Assembly (NCBI GenBank): GCA_028876385.1
Contig: JAGWSF010000120.1
Location: 1-64,000, forward strand
Reading direction: 5' to 3'
Length of the DNA: 64,000 bases
From: Acidobacteriota bacterium
GTDB taxonomy: Bacteria > Actinomycetota > Acidimicrobiia > Acidimicrobiales > Palsa-688
Every line of letters starts with the position of its first letter. Position 1 is the first letter of the stretch. The notes under the pieces are model-generated. The model saw only the letters and a list, made by a program, of their open reading frames with translations. It ran no database searches and was not told where the DNA came from. This document shows positions 1-8,224 of this stretch, piece after piece. A program made the position numbers and the translations under genes.

Positions 1-1
1 C

Positions 2-181
2 CTCGCCGGCCGGCGCTCGAGACTGGCGTCAGCCGCGGCCGGAGCCTGCCTGCTGGCCGGGTCGGCGCTCACCCGCTTCGGTGTCTTCCAGGCCGGCATG
101 CAGTCGGCCGAGGACCCGCGCTACACCGTTGAGCCACAGCGGGAGCGGCTCGCGGCGCGCTCCGGTTTGCCCTCGGCCTGA
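2..181 (+). CDS. C-terminal end of NrfD/PsrC-type membrane anchor subunit (partial)
   Basis: The frame is open from base 2 to TGA at 179-181, giving the last 59 residues of a protein whose start lies outside the window. A hydrophobic helix (CLLAGSALTRFGVFQAG) is followed by a soluble tail with DPRYTVEPQRERL. This resembles the end of NrfD/PsrC quinone-interacting membrane anchors, which pass electrons between the quinone pool and molybdopterin or iron-sulfur subunits. Codon usage matches the neighbouring genes. The family call rests on the tail motif alone, so the partner enzyme cannot be named. Confidence 0.6.
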   Translation, partial: LAGRRSRLASAAAGACLLAGSALTRFGVFQAGMQSAEDPRYTVEPQRERLAARSGLPSA

Positions 182-359
182 TCGCCCCGCCGTCGGCGCC
201 GGTCGTCGGGCCACCACACCACCCGCCCCCATAGAGGCCGTGACGGCGCGTTCGCACTGCTTCCCGAGACGCGTTCGCGCCCAATCGCTGGAGGCGCGCC
301 CGCGTAGAACCAAGCGACTTCAGACGGTCCGCTAGCCTGCCGATTCTTCCCACATAGGG

Positions 360-389
360 GCCGACTCAAACAGGGTCGGCGATTTTTTT
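360..389 (+). terminator. Rho-independent terminator
   Basis: GCCGAC (360-365) pairs with GTCGGC (375-380) around a 9-nt loop and is followed by seven T residues (383-389). This is a classic intrinsic terminator, unusual in so GC-rich a region. It probably ends the transcript of the NrfD-type gene. Bases 182-359 hold no gene that I can support. Confidence 0.8.
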
Positions 390-471
390 CCGGCAGAGCG
401 GGGCCACGGATAGTGCTCCGTCTGCCGGGCCGGTCACGGCGGTGATCCGGCCCGACGGCAGGAGGAGACCA

Positions 472-2454
472 TTGCAGGAAGAGACGGGGCCGGCCGTGGT
501 GTTCCGGCGCGCTGGAGCGGCGGGAGGGCTGCTCGTCACGGCCAGCCTGGTGATGTCCGCTCTCGGTGCCCCCGCCCCGGCGCCCAAGGCGGCCATGGCC
601 GCTGCCGACTGCCCGGCCCCGCAGTGCGCCCTGACACCGGTCGGGGCTGCGGCTCCTTCTCCCCCGGCTCCGACGCCGGGCCGCCTGGGGGGGTCGGAGC
701 CCGCCGACCCCGCTCGGGGCGGCTCGGGGGGCATAGGGGGGGCACCCGCCGCGGCCGCCGGCGTCCCCACCGTCACCGCCTCCTCCGGTTCCTCTGCCCC
801 CTCTGGTTCCTCTGCCCCCTCTGGCTCCTCCGCCTCCTCCGGGCCCTCTGCCTCCTCTGGTTCCTCCGGGTCGTCCGCCGGTCCCCTCCCCCGGGGTGCG
901 GTTGGGGTGACCGTCCAGATGGTCCCCCCGCCCACCGTAAACCCGGCGAGCCCACCGCCGGTCGCCGCGGTGGCGCCGGCGGCCGAGACGGCGGCGCCCC
1001 CGGCCGCCCCCGCTACGAGCGGCGCCACCTCGCCCGAAGCGGACCGACTCACCGCCGCCCGATCGTCCCTATGGCCGGCGTCGCTGCCGGCGGCGGGCCT
1101 GGCCGCCCCCGTCGTCGCCACCGTCGCCTCGGGGGGAGGAGGTCTGATCGAGGTCGGTGCCGACGGCGGCGTGTTCTCCGTCGGGTCGGGCACCTTTCGC
1201 GGGTCGCTCAGCGGCCGGCCTCTCGCCGCCGCGGTGAGCGGCGCCGCGGCCGACCCCGACGGTTCGGGCTACTGGCTGGTTTCGGCGGATGGTGGGGTGT
1301 TCGCTTTCGGTGACGCCGGTTGGTTCGGTTCGCTGGGGGGGCGGAAGTTGGCTTCGCCGGTGGTGGGGGTGGCGGCTACGCCGTCGGGGCGGGGTTACTG
1401 GCTGGTGTCGGCCGATGGTGGGGTGTTCGCCTTCGGCGACGCCCCCTTCCTCGGGGCGGACGGCTCGAGCGCCCTCGCCGGTTCGGTGACCGCCGTCGTG
1501 GCGGCGCCGGACGGCGCCGGCTACTGGCTCGCCGGCCGGAACGGCGCGGTGCTCTCGCACGGCGACGCCCACCCCGTCGCCGGGTCCGACGGCTCGGGAT
1601 CGGGGACCTTCCCGGCCGGGTCCGCAGCCGCGGTGACGACCTCCTCCTCTGCGGTGAGCCCGACCGGAGCGGCCCCGTCGGCGACCGGGTCGCCGGGCCC
1701 TTCGGGCGGCCCTGCGCCGTTGACGCTGCAAAGCCGACCCGAGCCCCCGGGGGCGGGGGGCTACCTGCCCGGCACCATAGGCATGGACCTGTCCCTCTAC
1801 CAGTGCAGCCGCATACCTCCGCCGGCCAATGGGGTCGCCGTGGTCCAGGTCACCGGGGGAGCCATCGACAACCCCCCCAACCCGTGCTACCTCCAGGAGG
1901 CCGCCTGGGCGGGGAACCACCTGTCGCTATATCTGTACATGGACGGGATGCCCCTCCCGCCGCCAGCCGCATCGGCGTCGGGGGCGGCCGGACCGTGCCC
2001 CTCTACGGCGGTGGCGTGCACCAGCTACAACTACGGGTGGACCTCCGTCCGCCGCTGGGTCGCCTACTCCACCTCCCTCGGCATCGTCTCCCAGAGGTGG
2101 TGGATCGACGTCGAAGCCGACTCGGGCTGGAAGGACCCGGCGAGCAACCAGATGGTGATCCAGGGGGCCCTCGACGGTCTGCGTTCGGAGGGGGTGACCC
2201 CGGGGATTTACTCCAACCGGAACCAGTGGGACCAGATCACCGGGGGCATGGCCGTGGCCGGGGTGGACGAGTGGGTGCCCGGAGCGGGCAATCTCGAGGG
2301 CCCTGGTTACACCGCCGCCAACTTCTGCGCCGCGCCCGACGCCTACACCTTCGGCGGTGGCCGGCTGCGCCTGGTGCAGTACGGCTACCAGGGCCCGTTC
2401 CCGGGTTCCTACTCGGGACCGCTCGCCGGTTACGACCTCGACCTGGCCTGCTGA
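472..2454 (+). CDS. Secreted protein: propeller-like repeats plus DUF1906/GH25-like TIM barrel
   Basis: TTG at 472 is preferred because AGGAGG lies at 460-465; an in-frame GTG at 442 has no such site. The 660-residue product starts with a hydrophobic signal-like segment (about residues 10-35). A Ser/Pro/Ala-rich linker follows to about residue 215, then four repeats of the type GYWLVSADGGVFAFGDA (about 225-365). A second linker leads to a C-terminal domain from about residue 435 (GMDLSLYQCS..., RWWIDVEADSGW, GIYSNRNQWD, DLDLAC). The acidic WIDVEAD strand and the ending resemble DUF1906/GH25-like glycoside-hydrolase barrels that act on cell-wall or surface glycans. The same repeats occur in the secreted protein at 21027-23408. 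Function is inferred from fold resemblance. Confidence 0.75.
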   Translation: MQEETGPAVVFRRAGAAGGLLVTASLVMSALGAPAPAPKAAMAAADCPAPQCALTPVGAAAPSPPAPTPGRLGGSEPADPARGGSGGIGGAPAAAAGVPTVTASSGSSAPSGSSAPSGSSASSGPSASSGSSGSSAGPLPRGAVGVTVQMVPPPTVNPASPPPVAAVAPAAETAAPPAAPATSGATSPEADRLTAARSSLWPASLPAAGLAAPVVATVASGGGGLIEVGADGGVFSVGSGTFRGSLSGRPLAAAVSGAAADPDGSGYWLVSADGGVFAFGDAGWFGSLGGRKLASPVVGVAATPSGRGYWLVSADGGVFAFGDAPFLGADGSSALAGSVTAVVAAPDGAGYWLAGRNGAVLSHGDAHPVAGSDGSGSGTFPAGSAAAVTTSSSAVSPTGAAPSATGSPGPSGGPAPLTLQSRPEPPGAGGYLPGTIGMDLSLYQCSRIPPPANGVAVVQVTGGAIDNPPNPCYLQEAAWAGNHLSLYLYMDGMPLPPPAASASGAAGPCPSTAVACTSYNYGWTSVRRWVAYSTSLGIVSQRWWIDVEADSGWKDPASNQMVIQGALDGLRSEGVTPGIYSNRNQWDQITGGMAVAGVDEWVPGAGNLEGPGYTAANFCAAPDAYTFGGGRLRLVQYGYQGPFPGSYSGPLAGYDLDLAC

Positions 2455-2473
2455 GCGGCCCCGGCCGGTAGCC

Positions 2474-2527
2474 GCGATGTTGGGTCCCGGTCCCGGGACC
2501 GCGATGTTGGGTCCCGGTCCCGGGACC
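2474..2527. repeat. Perfect 27-bp tandem duplication containing a palindrome
   Basis: Two identical 27-bp units occupy 2474-2500 and 2501-2527. Each ends in the perfect 12-bp palindrome GGTCCCGGGACC. The repeat lies in the 95-bp gap between the secreted hydrolase gene and the next gene on the same strand. It could form a terminator-like hairpin or act as a tandem operator. There is no T-tract, so the role is open. Confidence 0.8.
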
Positions 2528-2549
2528 GGCCCTTGGCTAGCCTCCCGGG

Positions 2550-4436
2550 ATGGTCGCAGCACGGCGGCGCTGGCCCTGGGCCCGCCGTCACACCCACTCC
2601 GCCGCGGTCCGCACCGGCCCCGATCCGTCGTCGTTCCCCGGTGGCCCGTCCGGAGCGGACCCGCCGCCGCCGGCGGTGGGGGCGCGGGGCCTTCACGCCC
2701 GGCGCCCGTCGAGCTTCTCGGTCGGCGTCGGCCTGCTGGTCTTCGCCTTGTACCTGGTCCCGGGCCTGGTCTCGTTCTGGCACGTCCTGCCGCACCTGGC
2801 CACCTCCGAGCCGGAGTACGGGGCCGGTGACCTGGCCAAGTACAACTGGTGCGTGGCCTGGGTGCCTTACGCCCTGGCCCACGGGCACAACCCGTTCATA
2901 ACCCACGCCGCCAACGTGCCCTTCGGGGTCAACCTCATGGACGACACCTCGGTCTTGGGCCTGGGCCTGGTGATGTCCCCGATCACGGTCCTGTTCGGGC
3001 CCTATGCCAGCGTCAACCTCCTGTTGATCCTGGCCTACCCCCTGTCGGCGTCGGCCGGGTACCTGCTGGCCCGCCGCTACATCGAGTGGCGGCCGGGGGC
3101 CTTCGCCGCCGGCCTGCTCTACGGCTACTCGCCCTACATGGTGGCCCAGGGCTTCGGTCACCTGAACCTTTCCTTCGTCCCGATTCCCCCCCTGGTGTTC
3201 CTGCTGCTCGACGACCTCTTCGTCCGCCAGCGCCGCAACCCGGTCGGACGGGGCGTGCTCCTCGGGGTCCTGATGGCCGCCCAGTTCCTGATATCGACGG
3301 AGATATTCGCCACCACCGTGCTCTTCTCGGTCATCGCGTTGGCGGTGCTGGCCGTGTGGCGCCCCCGCGAGATAGCCGCCCGACTGCCCCACGCCGCCCG
3401 CGGCATCGGGGCGGGGGCCGCGGTGGCCGTGGTGCTGCTGGCCTGGCCGGCCTACGAGGCCGTCCTCGGCGCCTACCACATCCACGGGGTGATAGCCGGG
3501 TTCCGGATCTACGACTCGGCGCTGCTCGGGCCGCTCCTACCGACCTCCCTGATGAAGTTCGGCACTCCGCATCTGCGGGCCCTGGGCGACAAGATCGGGG
3601 GGAACCTCTCGGAGAACGGTTCCTACCTGGGTCCCTTCCTCGTGCTCACGGTCATCGTCGCCCCGTTCGTGGTCAAGAAGCGGGCCGTGCGGGTGGCCGC
3701 GGTGATGGCCGTCATCGCCTTCGTGCTCACCCTCGGAGTCCGCCTCCACATCGGCCTGGCCCGTTTCGCCACCACGACCCGCAACTTCGTGCTCCCCGGC
3801 GCCCTGCTCTACAAGATTCCGCTGTTCAACGACAGCTTCCCGGTCCGCTACACGTTGTACGTCGCCCTATTCGCGGCCCTGGTGCTGGGTTTGGCCCTCG
3901 AGGCCCTGCGTCGGGAGCGGGGCCGGTTGTGGATGCCGGTCCTGCTGGCCGTGGCCGTCTTCGTGCCGCTGACCCCGACCTGGCCGGTGGCCGTCGGAAC
4001 CGTCGGCACCCCCGGCTTCTTCACCACTTCGGCGGTGAACGCCCTGTCGCCGGGGGAGGTCACCCTCGTGTATCCCCCGGCGACACCGGTCAACAGCGTG
4101 GCCATGAACTGGCAGGCCGAGGCCGACTTCCGCTTCTACATGCCGGGCGGTTATTTCGTGGTGCCCCAGCAGCCGTCGGGATCCCAGTTCTTCGAGCCGA
4201 CCGAGACCGTTCTCACCCTGCAGGCCCTGGAGCAGAGCCAGCCGGTGGCCCGCACCCCTCAGCTCCGGTCCGCCCTGACGTCCCAGTTGCACAGCTGGGA
4301 GGTCACCGCGGTGGTGGTCCAACCGGTCGGCTCCGATCCCGTCGGGTTCTTCACATGGCTGGTGGGACGACCGCCCGATGCGCAGGTAGGCGGCATGATC
4401 GAGTGGTATCACATCGACTGGACGGCCTCCTCGTAG
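2550..4436 (+). CDS. Polytopic membrane protein, GT-C glycosyltransferase-like
   Basis: A 628-residue protein with a polar, Pro-rich N-terminus and then about ten to twelve hydrophobic segments from residue 55 to about 470. A soluble, mostly extracytoplasmic C-terminal part follows. The first loop after TM1 carries acidic residues (SEPEYGAGDLAKYNW), as in GT-C polyprenyl-phosphate-sugar glycosyltransferases. PFGVNLMDDTS and LLYGYSPYMVAQGFGHLNL recur in large actinobacterial membrane proteins of unknown specificity. Its last 28 bp overlap the convergent GT4 gene. A role in surface glycan assembly is inferred from neighbours, and the donor and acceptor are unknown. Confidence 0.6.
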   Translation: MVAARRRWPWARRHTHSAAVRTGPDPSSFPGGPSGADPPPPAVGARGLHARRPSSFSVGVGLLVFALYLVPGLVSFWHVLPHLATSEPEYGAGDLAKYNWCVAWVPYALAHGHNPFITHAANVPFGVNLMDDTSVLGLGLVMSPITVLFGPYASVNLLLILAYPLSASAGYLLARRYIEWRPGAFAAGLLYGYSPYMVAQGFGHLNLSFVPIPPLVFLLLDDLFVRQRRNPVGRGVLLGVLMAAQFLISTEIFATTVLFSVIALAVLAVWRPREIAARLPHAARGIGAGAAVAVVLLAWPAYEAVLGAYHIHGVIAGFRIYDSALLGPLLPTSLMKFGTPHLRALGDKIGGNLSENGSYLGPFLVLTVIVAPFVVKKRAVRVAAVMAVIAFVLTLGVRLHIGLARFATTTRNFVLPGALLYKIPLFNDSFPVRYTLYVALFAALVLGLALEALRRERGRLWMPVLLAVAVFVPLTPTWPVAVGTVGTPGFFTTSAVNALSPGEVTLVYPPATPVNSVAMNWQAEADFRFYMPGGYFVVPQQPSGSQFFEPTETVLTLQALEQSQPVARTPQLRSALTSQLHSWEVTAVVVQPVGSDPVGFFTWLVGRPPDAQVGGMIEWYHIDWTASS

Positions 4437-5515
4437 AGCCCGACCATCGCGTGGCCGAGCGCCTCCCAGGTGAACCGCGCCGCCCGCTCCCGTCCCGCCA
4501 GACCGAGGTGCTCGGCGTGGTCGCGGTCGTCTAGGACCCGCTCCAGGGCCCCGGCCAAGGCCTCGCTGTCGCCGACCGGGACCACCACCGCGGCGTCGCC
4601 GACCACCTCGGGTATCGATCCGCCGGCCGTGGCGACCACCGGTACGCCGGCGGCCATGGCCTGCAGCGGAGGAAACCCGAACCCCTCGTAGCGCGACGGG
4701 TAGGCGAGGACCGTCGCGGCCCGCAGCAGAGCTCCGAGGGCGGCGTCGCTCAGGTACCCGGGGCGCACGACCCGGTCCCGGTGGGGCGACGCCGAGAGCG
4801 CCTCGGCGAACTCCGAGGCCCCCCACGCGTCGGCGCCGACGATCACCAGCCCCACGTCGCGGTGGCGTCCGGCCAGATCGTCGAAGGCCCGCAACAGCCC
4901 CGGGTAGTCCTTGCGAGGTTCCACCGTCCCTATCGACAGGATGTAGCGGGGGAAGGGGAGTTCAGGCGCCCGCCCGCCCTCGACCAGCGGAGGGATCCCC
5001 GGGTGGATGGCCCGCACCCGGGCGGAGGGAGCGCCGAAAGCCTCCCGCACCTCGGCGGCCACGAACTCCGAGTCGGTGTGCACGAAGGCGCCGCCGGCGA
5101 CGGCCCGCCGGATGAAGTCGGGGTAGGCGAGAGTGGCCGGCTCGCACACCTCCGGGTAGCGGAGGGGAGACAGATCGTGCACGGTGACCACCCGGGCGGC
5201 CCGGCGGGCTGGGGGGACGATGGAGTTGGTGCCGTGCAGGACGTCCAGGCGACCGGTGAACCATTCGGCGGGCACGTCGAGCCCCGCCTCCCACGCCCGG
5301 CGCAACGGCCGAGCCGGCATCGGCCGCCCGATCAGGTGGCTGCCGGGCGGCAGCTGGCGTTCCAGCTCGGGGCGCATACGCCAGGTGACGGCGAAGACGC
5401 CCAGGTCCAGACCGGGCCGGCCGGCGAGGGCCGACAGGAGACCTTCGACGAACTTGCCCACCCCGGTCCGCCGGCCGAGCAGCGGCTCACCGTCGAGGGC
5501 TACTCGCAGCACCAT
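4409..5515 (-). CDS. GT4-family glycosyltransferase
   Basis: 368 residues starting with MVLRVALDGEPL at 5515; the frame extends further upstream but that part is not protein-like. It shows the two-Rossmann GT-B layout: N-terminal RTGVGKFVEGLL, middle VVTVHDLSPL and LSIGTVEPRKDYPGLL, and the C-terminal donor-site block AYPSRYEGFGFPPLQAMAAG with the E-x7-E arrangement of GT4 retaining enzymes. It probably adds a sugar from a nucleotide donor to a lipid-linked or surface glycan on the cytoplasmic face. It converges on the GT-C-like gene and is divergent from the 184-residue gene, with only 24 bp between start codons. Confidence 0.85.
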   Translation of the reverse strand: MVLRVALDGEPLLGRRTGVGKFVEGLLSALAGRPGLDLGVFAVTWRMRPELERQLPPGSHLIGRPMPARPLRRAWEAGLDVPAEWFTGRLDVLHGTNSIVPPARRAARVVTVHDLSPLRYPEVCEPATLAYPDFIRRAVAGGAFVHTDSEFVAAEVREAFGAPSARVRAIHPGIPPLVEGGRAPELPFPRYILSIGTVEPRKDYPGLLRAFDDLAGRHRDVGLVIVGADAWGASEFAEALSASPHRDRVVRPGYLSDAALGALLRAATVLAYPSRYEGFGFPPLQAMAAGVPVVATAGGSIPEVVGDAAVVVPVGDSEALAGALERVLDDRDHAEHLGLAGRERAARFTWEALGHAMVGLYEEAVQSM

Positions 5516-5539
5516 CCGGGCAGGGTACCGTCGGAGCTG

Positions 5540-6094
5540 ATGACGCCCCCTCCTGAGCCCGAGACCCCCGTGCGGAGCCCAGCGACCGTCGACGACGGCC
5601 CCGACCGTCGCGACCCGGCCCCCGTCGGGCGGCCGAGTGGCCCCGTCGGGCGGCCGAGTGGCCCGGTCGGGAGCGGCGCGCCGCAGTCCGCCCCGCCGTA
5701 CCGGGATGAGGACCGCGCCGCCGCCGCGGCCCGCCTCGAGGCGGCCCGCCCCGGGTACCTGGAGCAGGTCCGGCGTCGGGCCGACGACATGGGCGTACCG
5801 AAGACCCCGGTCGGCCGGGCCCGCAAGGCGGTGTCCATGGTGGTGGCCACGGCCCGCATCAACCCCGACGTGCCGACCCACTCCCGTCGGCGGGTCACGG
5901 CCCTGGTGAAGCGGGGGGTGGCTGTCCTCACCCGGTTCTACGTGCTCCACCTCACCGAGCAGCTGACCGAACTGGGGGAGAGCACGTCGTGGATGGGCAC
6001 CGCCATCTGCGACTACGTGGCCGGCCTCGAAGCCGAGGTGGCCGACTTACGCGCCCGGGTGGCCCGTCTGGAGGAAGAACGGTCCCCCTCCTAG
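5540..6094 (+). CDS. Hypothetical protein with C-terminal coiled coil
   Basis: 184 residues from ATG 5540. The N-terminal third is Pro/Gly/Arg-rich and includes a tandem PVGRPSG repeat coded by two identical 21-bp units (5620-5661). The middle is basic and helical (TPVGRARKAVSMVVATARI). The end is a short coiled coil rich in Glu, Ala and Arg (GLEAEVADLRARVARLEEE). I do not recognise a family. It sits 10 bp before the ABC-2 permease gene on the same strand, so co-transcription with glycan export is likely. Confidence 0.6.
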   Translation: MTPPPEPETPVRSPATVDDGPDRRDPAPVGRPSGPVGRPSGPVGSGAPQSAPPYRDEDRAAAAARLEAARPGYLEQVRRRADDMGVPKTPVGRARKAVSMVVATARINPDVPTHSRRRVTALVKRGVAVLTRFYVLHLTEQLTELGESTSWMGTAICDYVAGLEAEVADLRARVARLEEERSPS

Positions 6095-6104
6095 GCTGGC
6101 GGTC

Positions 6105-6899
6105 GTGACCCTGGTCTCGAGCTACCGCGACAATCGCGAGCTGCTGCTCAACCTGGCGCTGCGCGAGCTGCGCTCCAAGTACAAGCGGTCGTTCCTCGGC
6201 TGGGCCTGGTCGCTGGTGACCCCGCTGGCGACCATGACGGTGTACACCATCGTCTTCAAGCTGTTCCTCAAGGCGTCACCGCCGCCGGGGGTGCGGGGAC
6301 TCAACGTCTTCTCCCTGTGGCTCATGTGCGGGCTCCTGCCCTGGACGTTCTTCTCCACCGCCATGATGGGTTCGATCGGCTCCATCGTCGGCAACGCCTC
6401 CCTCATCTCGAAGACGTTCTTCGACCGGCGCCTGCTTCCGGCGGCCACCGTCAGCGCCGCGGTCGTCACCCATTTCATCGAGATGGGGCTTCTGGTGGTG
6501 GTGCTGGTGGGGTTCGGTGACTGGAACGTGTTGCTCTTCCTCCCGATGGTGATCCTGCTGATCGCCATCACCGCGGCCATCGCTCTGGGCACCGGCCTGT
6601 TGCTCAGCGCCCTGAACGTCTACTTCCGCGACATAGAGCACTTCATGTCCATCCTGCTCATGGTGTGGTTCTACCTGACGCCGGTCATCTACCCGATCAC
6701 GTCGGCCAAGCGGTACGCCAAGTACATCAAGGTCAACCCCATGACCGAACTCACCAACTGCTTCCGGGCGGTCATGTACTACGGCAAGTTCCCCACGGCG
6801 GTGGACCTGGGGTACTCGGCGGCGTTCGCCCTCGTCGCGTTGGTCCTGGGCTGGAGGGTCTTCAACCGGCTCCAGGCCGGTTTCGCCGAGGAGCTCTAG
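6105..6899 (+). CDS. ABC-2 type polysaccharide/teichoic-acid export permease (Wzm/TagG-like)
   Basis: 264 residues from GTG 6105. LALRELRSKYKRSFLGWAW near the N-terminus is the hallmark amphipathic region of ABC-2 glycan exporter permeases. About six membrane segments follow, with FYLTPVIYP before the last helices and NPMTELTNCFRAVMYYG near the C-terminus. The protein would form the membrane channel exporting a lipid-linked glycan. No ATP-binding partner gene lies next to it: the following gene is on the other strand and is a methyltransferase. Confidence 0.88.
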   Translation: MTLVSSYRDNRELLLNLALRELRSKYKRSFLGWAWSLVTPLATMTVYTIVFKLFLKASPPPGVRGLNVFSLWLMCGLLPWTFFSTAMMGSIGSIVGNASLISKTFFDRRLLPAATVSAAVVTHFIEMGLLVVVLVGFGDWNVLLFLPMVILLIAITAAIALGTGLLLSALNVYFRDIEHFMSILLMVWFYLTPVIYPITSAKRYAKYIKVNPMTELTNCFRAVMYYGKFPTAVDLGYSAAFALVALVLGWRVFNRLQAGFAEEL

Positions 6900-6915
6900 C
6901 TCCGCACCCGCCCGG

Positions 6916-7797
6916 TCACGGTTTGGTCGCCACCACGCAGAGCAGGTAGCAGGCCGCGGCGTCCCAGTAGAGCCCCGAGTTGGCCGCCACCTCGTCCACG
7001 TCGAAGCGGCCGGCGGCCAGGCCCCTGCCGGAGTAGTTGGCGCCCTTGCAGTCGACCACGGCCAGCCCCGAACCTTCGATCAGGTCGCGCAGCTCGTCGA
7101 GGCGGTACTCGACCTCGTGGTCGGGGTCGACGAACTCGTCCTGCTGCAGCCGGGTGACCGTCCCGTTGGGGGTGTCGAGACCGAGGTGCCCCCCCGGTCT
7201 CAGGATGCGGGCGACCTCGGCCAGCACGTGGCGGCCGGCTTCGGGCGGGACGTGCTCGATCGACTGGCCGGAGTAGACCAGGTCCACGCTGTCGTCGGGA
7301 ATGCCGCTCAGGTCGGTCATCGAGTGGTACCGGTAGGTCACCGGCCCGAGCGGCGTGTCGACGCTTTCGGAGGTGGTGGCGTCCTGGCGGTAGATCTCGT
7401 GGCGGTCCTCGGAGGGCAGGTCGATGATGGTGAGGCTGTCGAAGCGGTAGGGGTAGCCCATGGCGACCATGGCCCCGGCCGGGTTGCCCAGATCGGTCCC
7501 GCCCAGGTCGACGATGACCCGGCCTGGCGGCAGCGACCGGACGAACTGGCAGCGGCTGGCGTGGAGGGAGTGCCCGAGCAGCTTGCCCGGGTAGCGGACG
7601 TCGCGGTGGTACTCGCTCGACGCCCGCAACGAATCGACCAGCTCCTGGTTGGTGAGGCCCGAGCGCAGCAGGGCGAGCGAATTATCCCGGCCTCCGGGGT
7701 CGGGGCTGCGGCGCAGCATCACCTGGTAGGCCAGGTCGACGGCGGCCTCGGGAGCCAGGTCGGCGAACCGGGGGGCCCGCCCCCACAGGGGCCTCAA
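6916..7797 (-). CDS. SAM-dependent methyltransferase with N-terminal DUF4214-like domain
   Basis: TTG at 7797 is chosen as start because GGAGGA lies about 8 bases upstream and TTGA overlaps the stop of the preceding gene, a coupled arrangement. The 293-residue product has an N-terminal helical module (LAYQVMLRRSPDPGGRDNSL) of the DUF4214 kind, often found on glycan-modifying enzymes. A class I methyltransferase follows with VIVDLGGTDLGNPAG (SAM loop), DSVDLVYSGQSIEHV and LRPGGHLGLDTPNG. It likely methylates a surface sugar or lipid; the substrate is unknown. It forms an operon with the upstream membrane protein gene. Confidence 0.75.
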   Translation of the reverse strand: MRPLWGRAPRFADLAPEAAVDLAYQVMLRRSPDPGGRDNSLALLRSGLTNQELVDSLRASSEYHRDVRYPGKLLGHSLHASRCQFVRSLPPGRVIVDLGGTDLGNPAGAMVAMGYPYRFDSLTIIDLPSEDRHEIYRQDATTSESVDTPLGPVTYRYHSMTDLSGIPDDSVDLVYSGQSIEHVPPEAGRHVLAEVARILRPGGHLGLDTPNGTVTRLQQDEFVDPDHEVEYRLDELRDLIEGSGLAVVDCKGANYSGRGLAAGRFDVDEVAANSGLYWDAAACYLLCVVATKP

Positions 7798-8204
7798 GGC
7801 TGACTTCCTCCGGCCAGCGCCTCCGCCGTCTGGCATACGGCGGGGATCTTGGAGGTCTCCCCGAGGATCACCGCGACGAAGCCCGGGCGGTCGTGCTGCA
7901 GGGCGGTGATGCAGGCCCGCAACTGGCCGGTCGAGGTCTGGGAGAGGTCCATCTGGGCCTGGACCCGGGCCAGGTCGAGGGCCTGGGCCTGCTCCAGGTC
8001 CCGCCATCGGGCGGCGTCACGCTGGTAGCGCCAGGCGGTCACGCCGAGCACCACGACCGCGCCGAGCAGCCCCGCGATCACCGCGGCCACCACCACCCGC
8101 GGCCATCGGCGCCGCTTCCGGGTCGGCATCGACGCGGTCGGCGGAGCCCAATCGGGCTGGGGGATGAAGGTCTCTTTCTGCCACCACTCGGCGACTGAGG
8201 ACAT
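7794..8204 (-). CDS. Single-pass membrane protein, unknown function
   Basis: 136 residues. A short cytoplasmic N-terminus with Trp residues (VAEWWQKE) and a basic stretch (TRKRRRWPR) precedes one membrane helix (about residues 37-58, VVVAAVIAGLLGAVVVLGV). An extracellular helical part of about 75 residues follows, with two cysteines. No family recognised. Its stop overlaps the start of the methyltransferase gene by 4 bp, and it is divergent from the PIG-L gene with a 20-bp gap, so the promoters of both must be compact or overlap coding DNA. Confidence 0.65.
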   Translation of the reverse strand: MSSVAEWWQKETFIPQPDWAPPTASMPTRKRRRWPRVVVAAVIAGLLGAVVVLGVTAWRYQRDAARWRDLEQAQALDLARVQAQMDLSQTSTGQLRACITALQHDRPGFVAVILGETSKIPAVCQTAEALAGGSQP

Positions 8205-8224
8205 CCGCCAGAGTGTAGGCAGCT

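Noticed and set aside
182-359. Possible selenocysteine tRNA next to the NrfD-type gene (a CTTCAGA string occurs near 317-323).
   Set aside because: No matching anticodon stem, T arm or acceptor stem could be built on either strand.
4781-5539. Extension of the 184-residue gene upstream through the GT4 gene.
   Set aside because: The translated sequence there is an antisense shadow of the glycosyltransferase and has no protein-like pattern.
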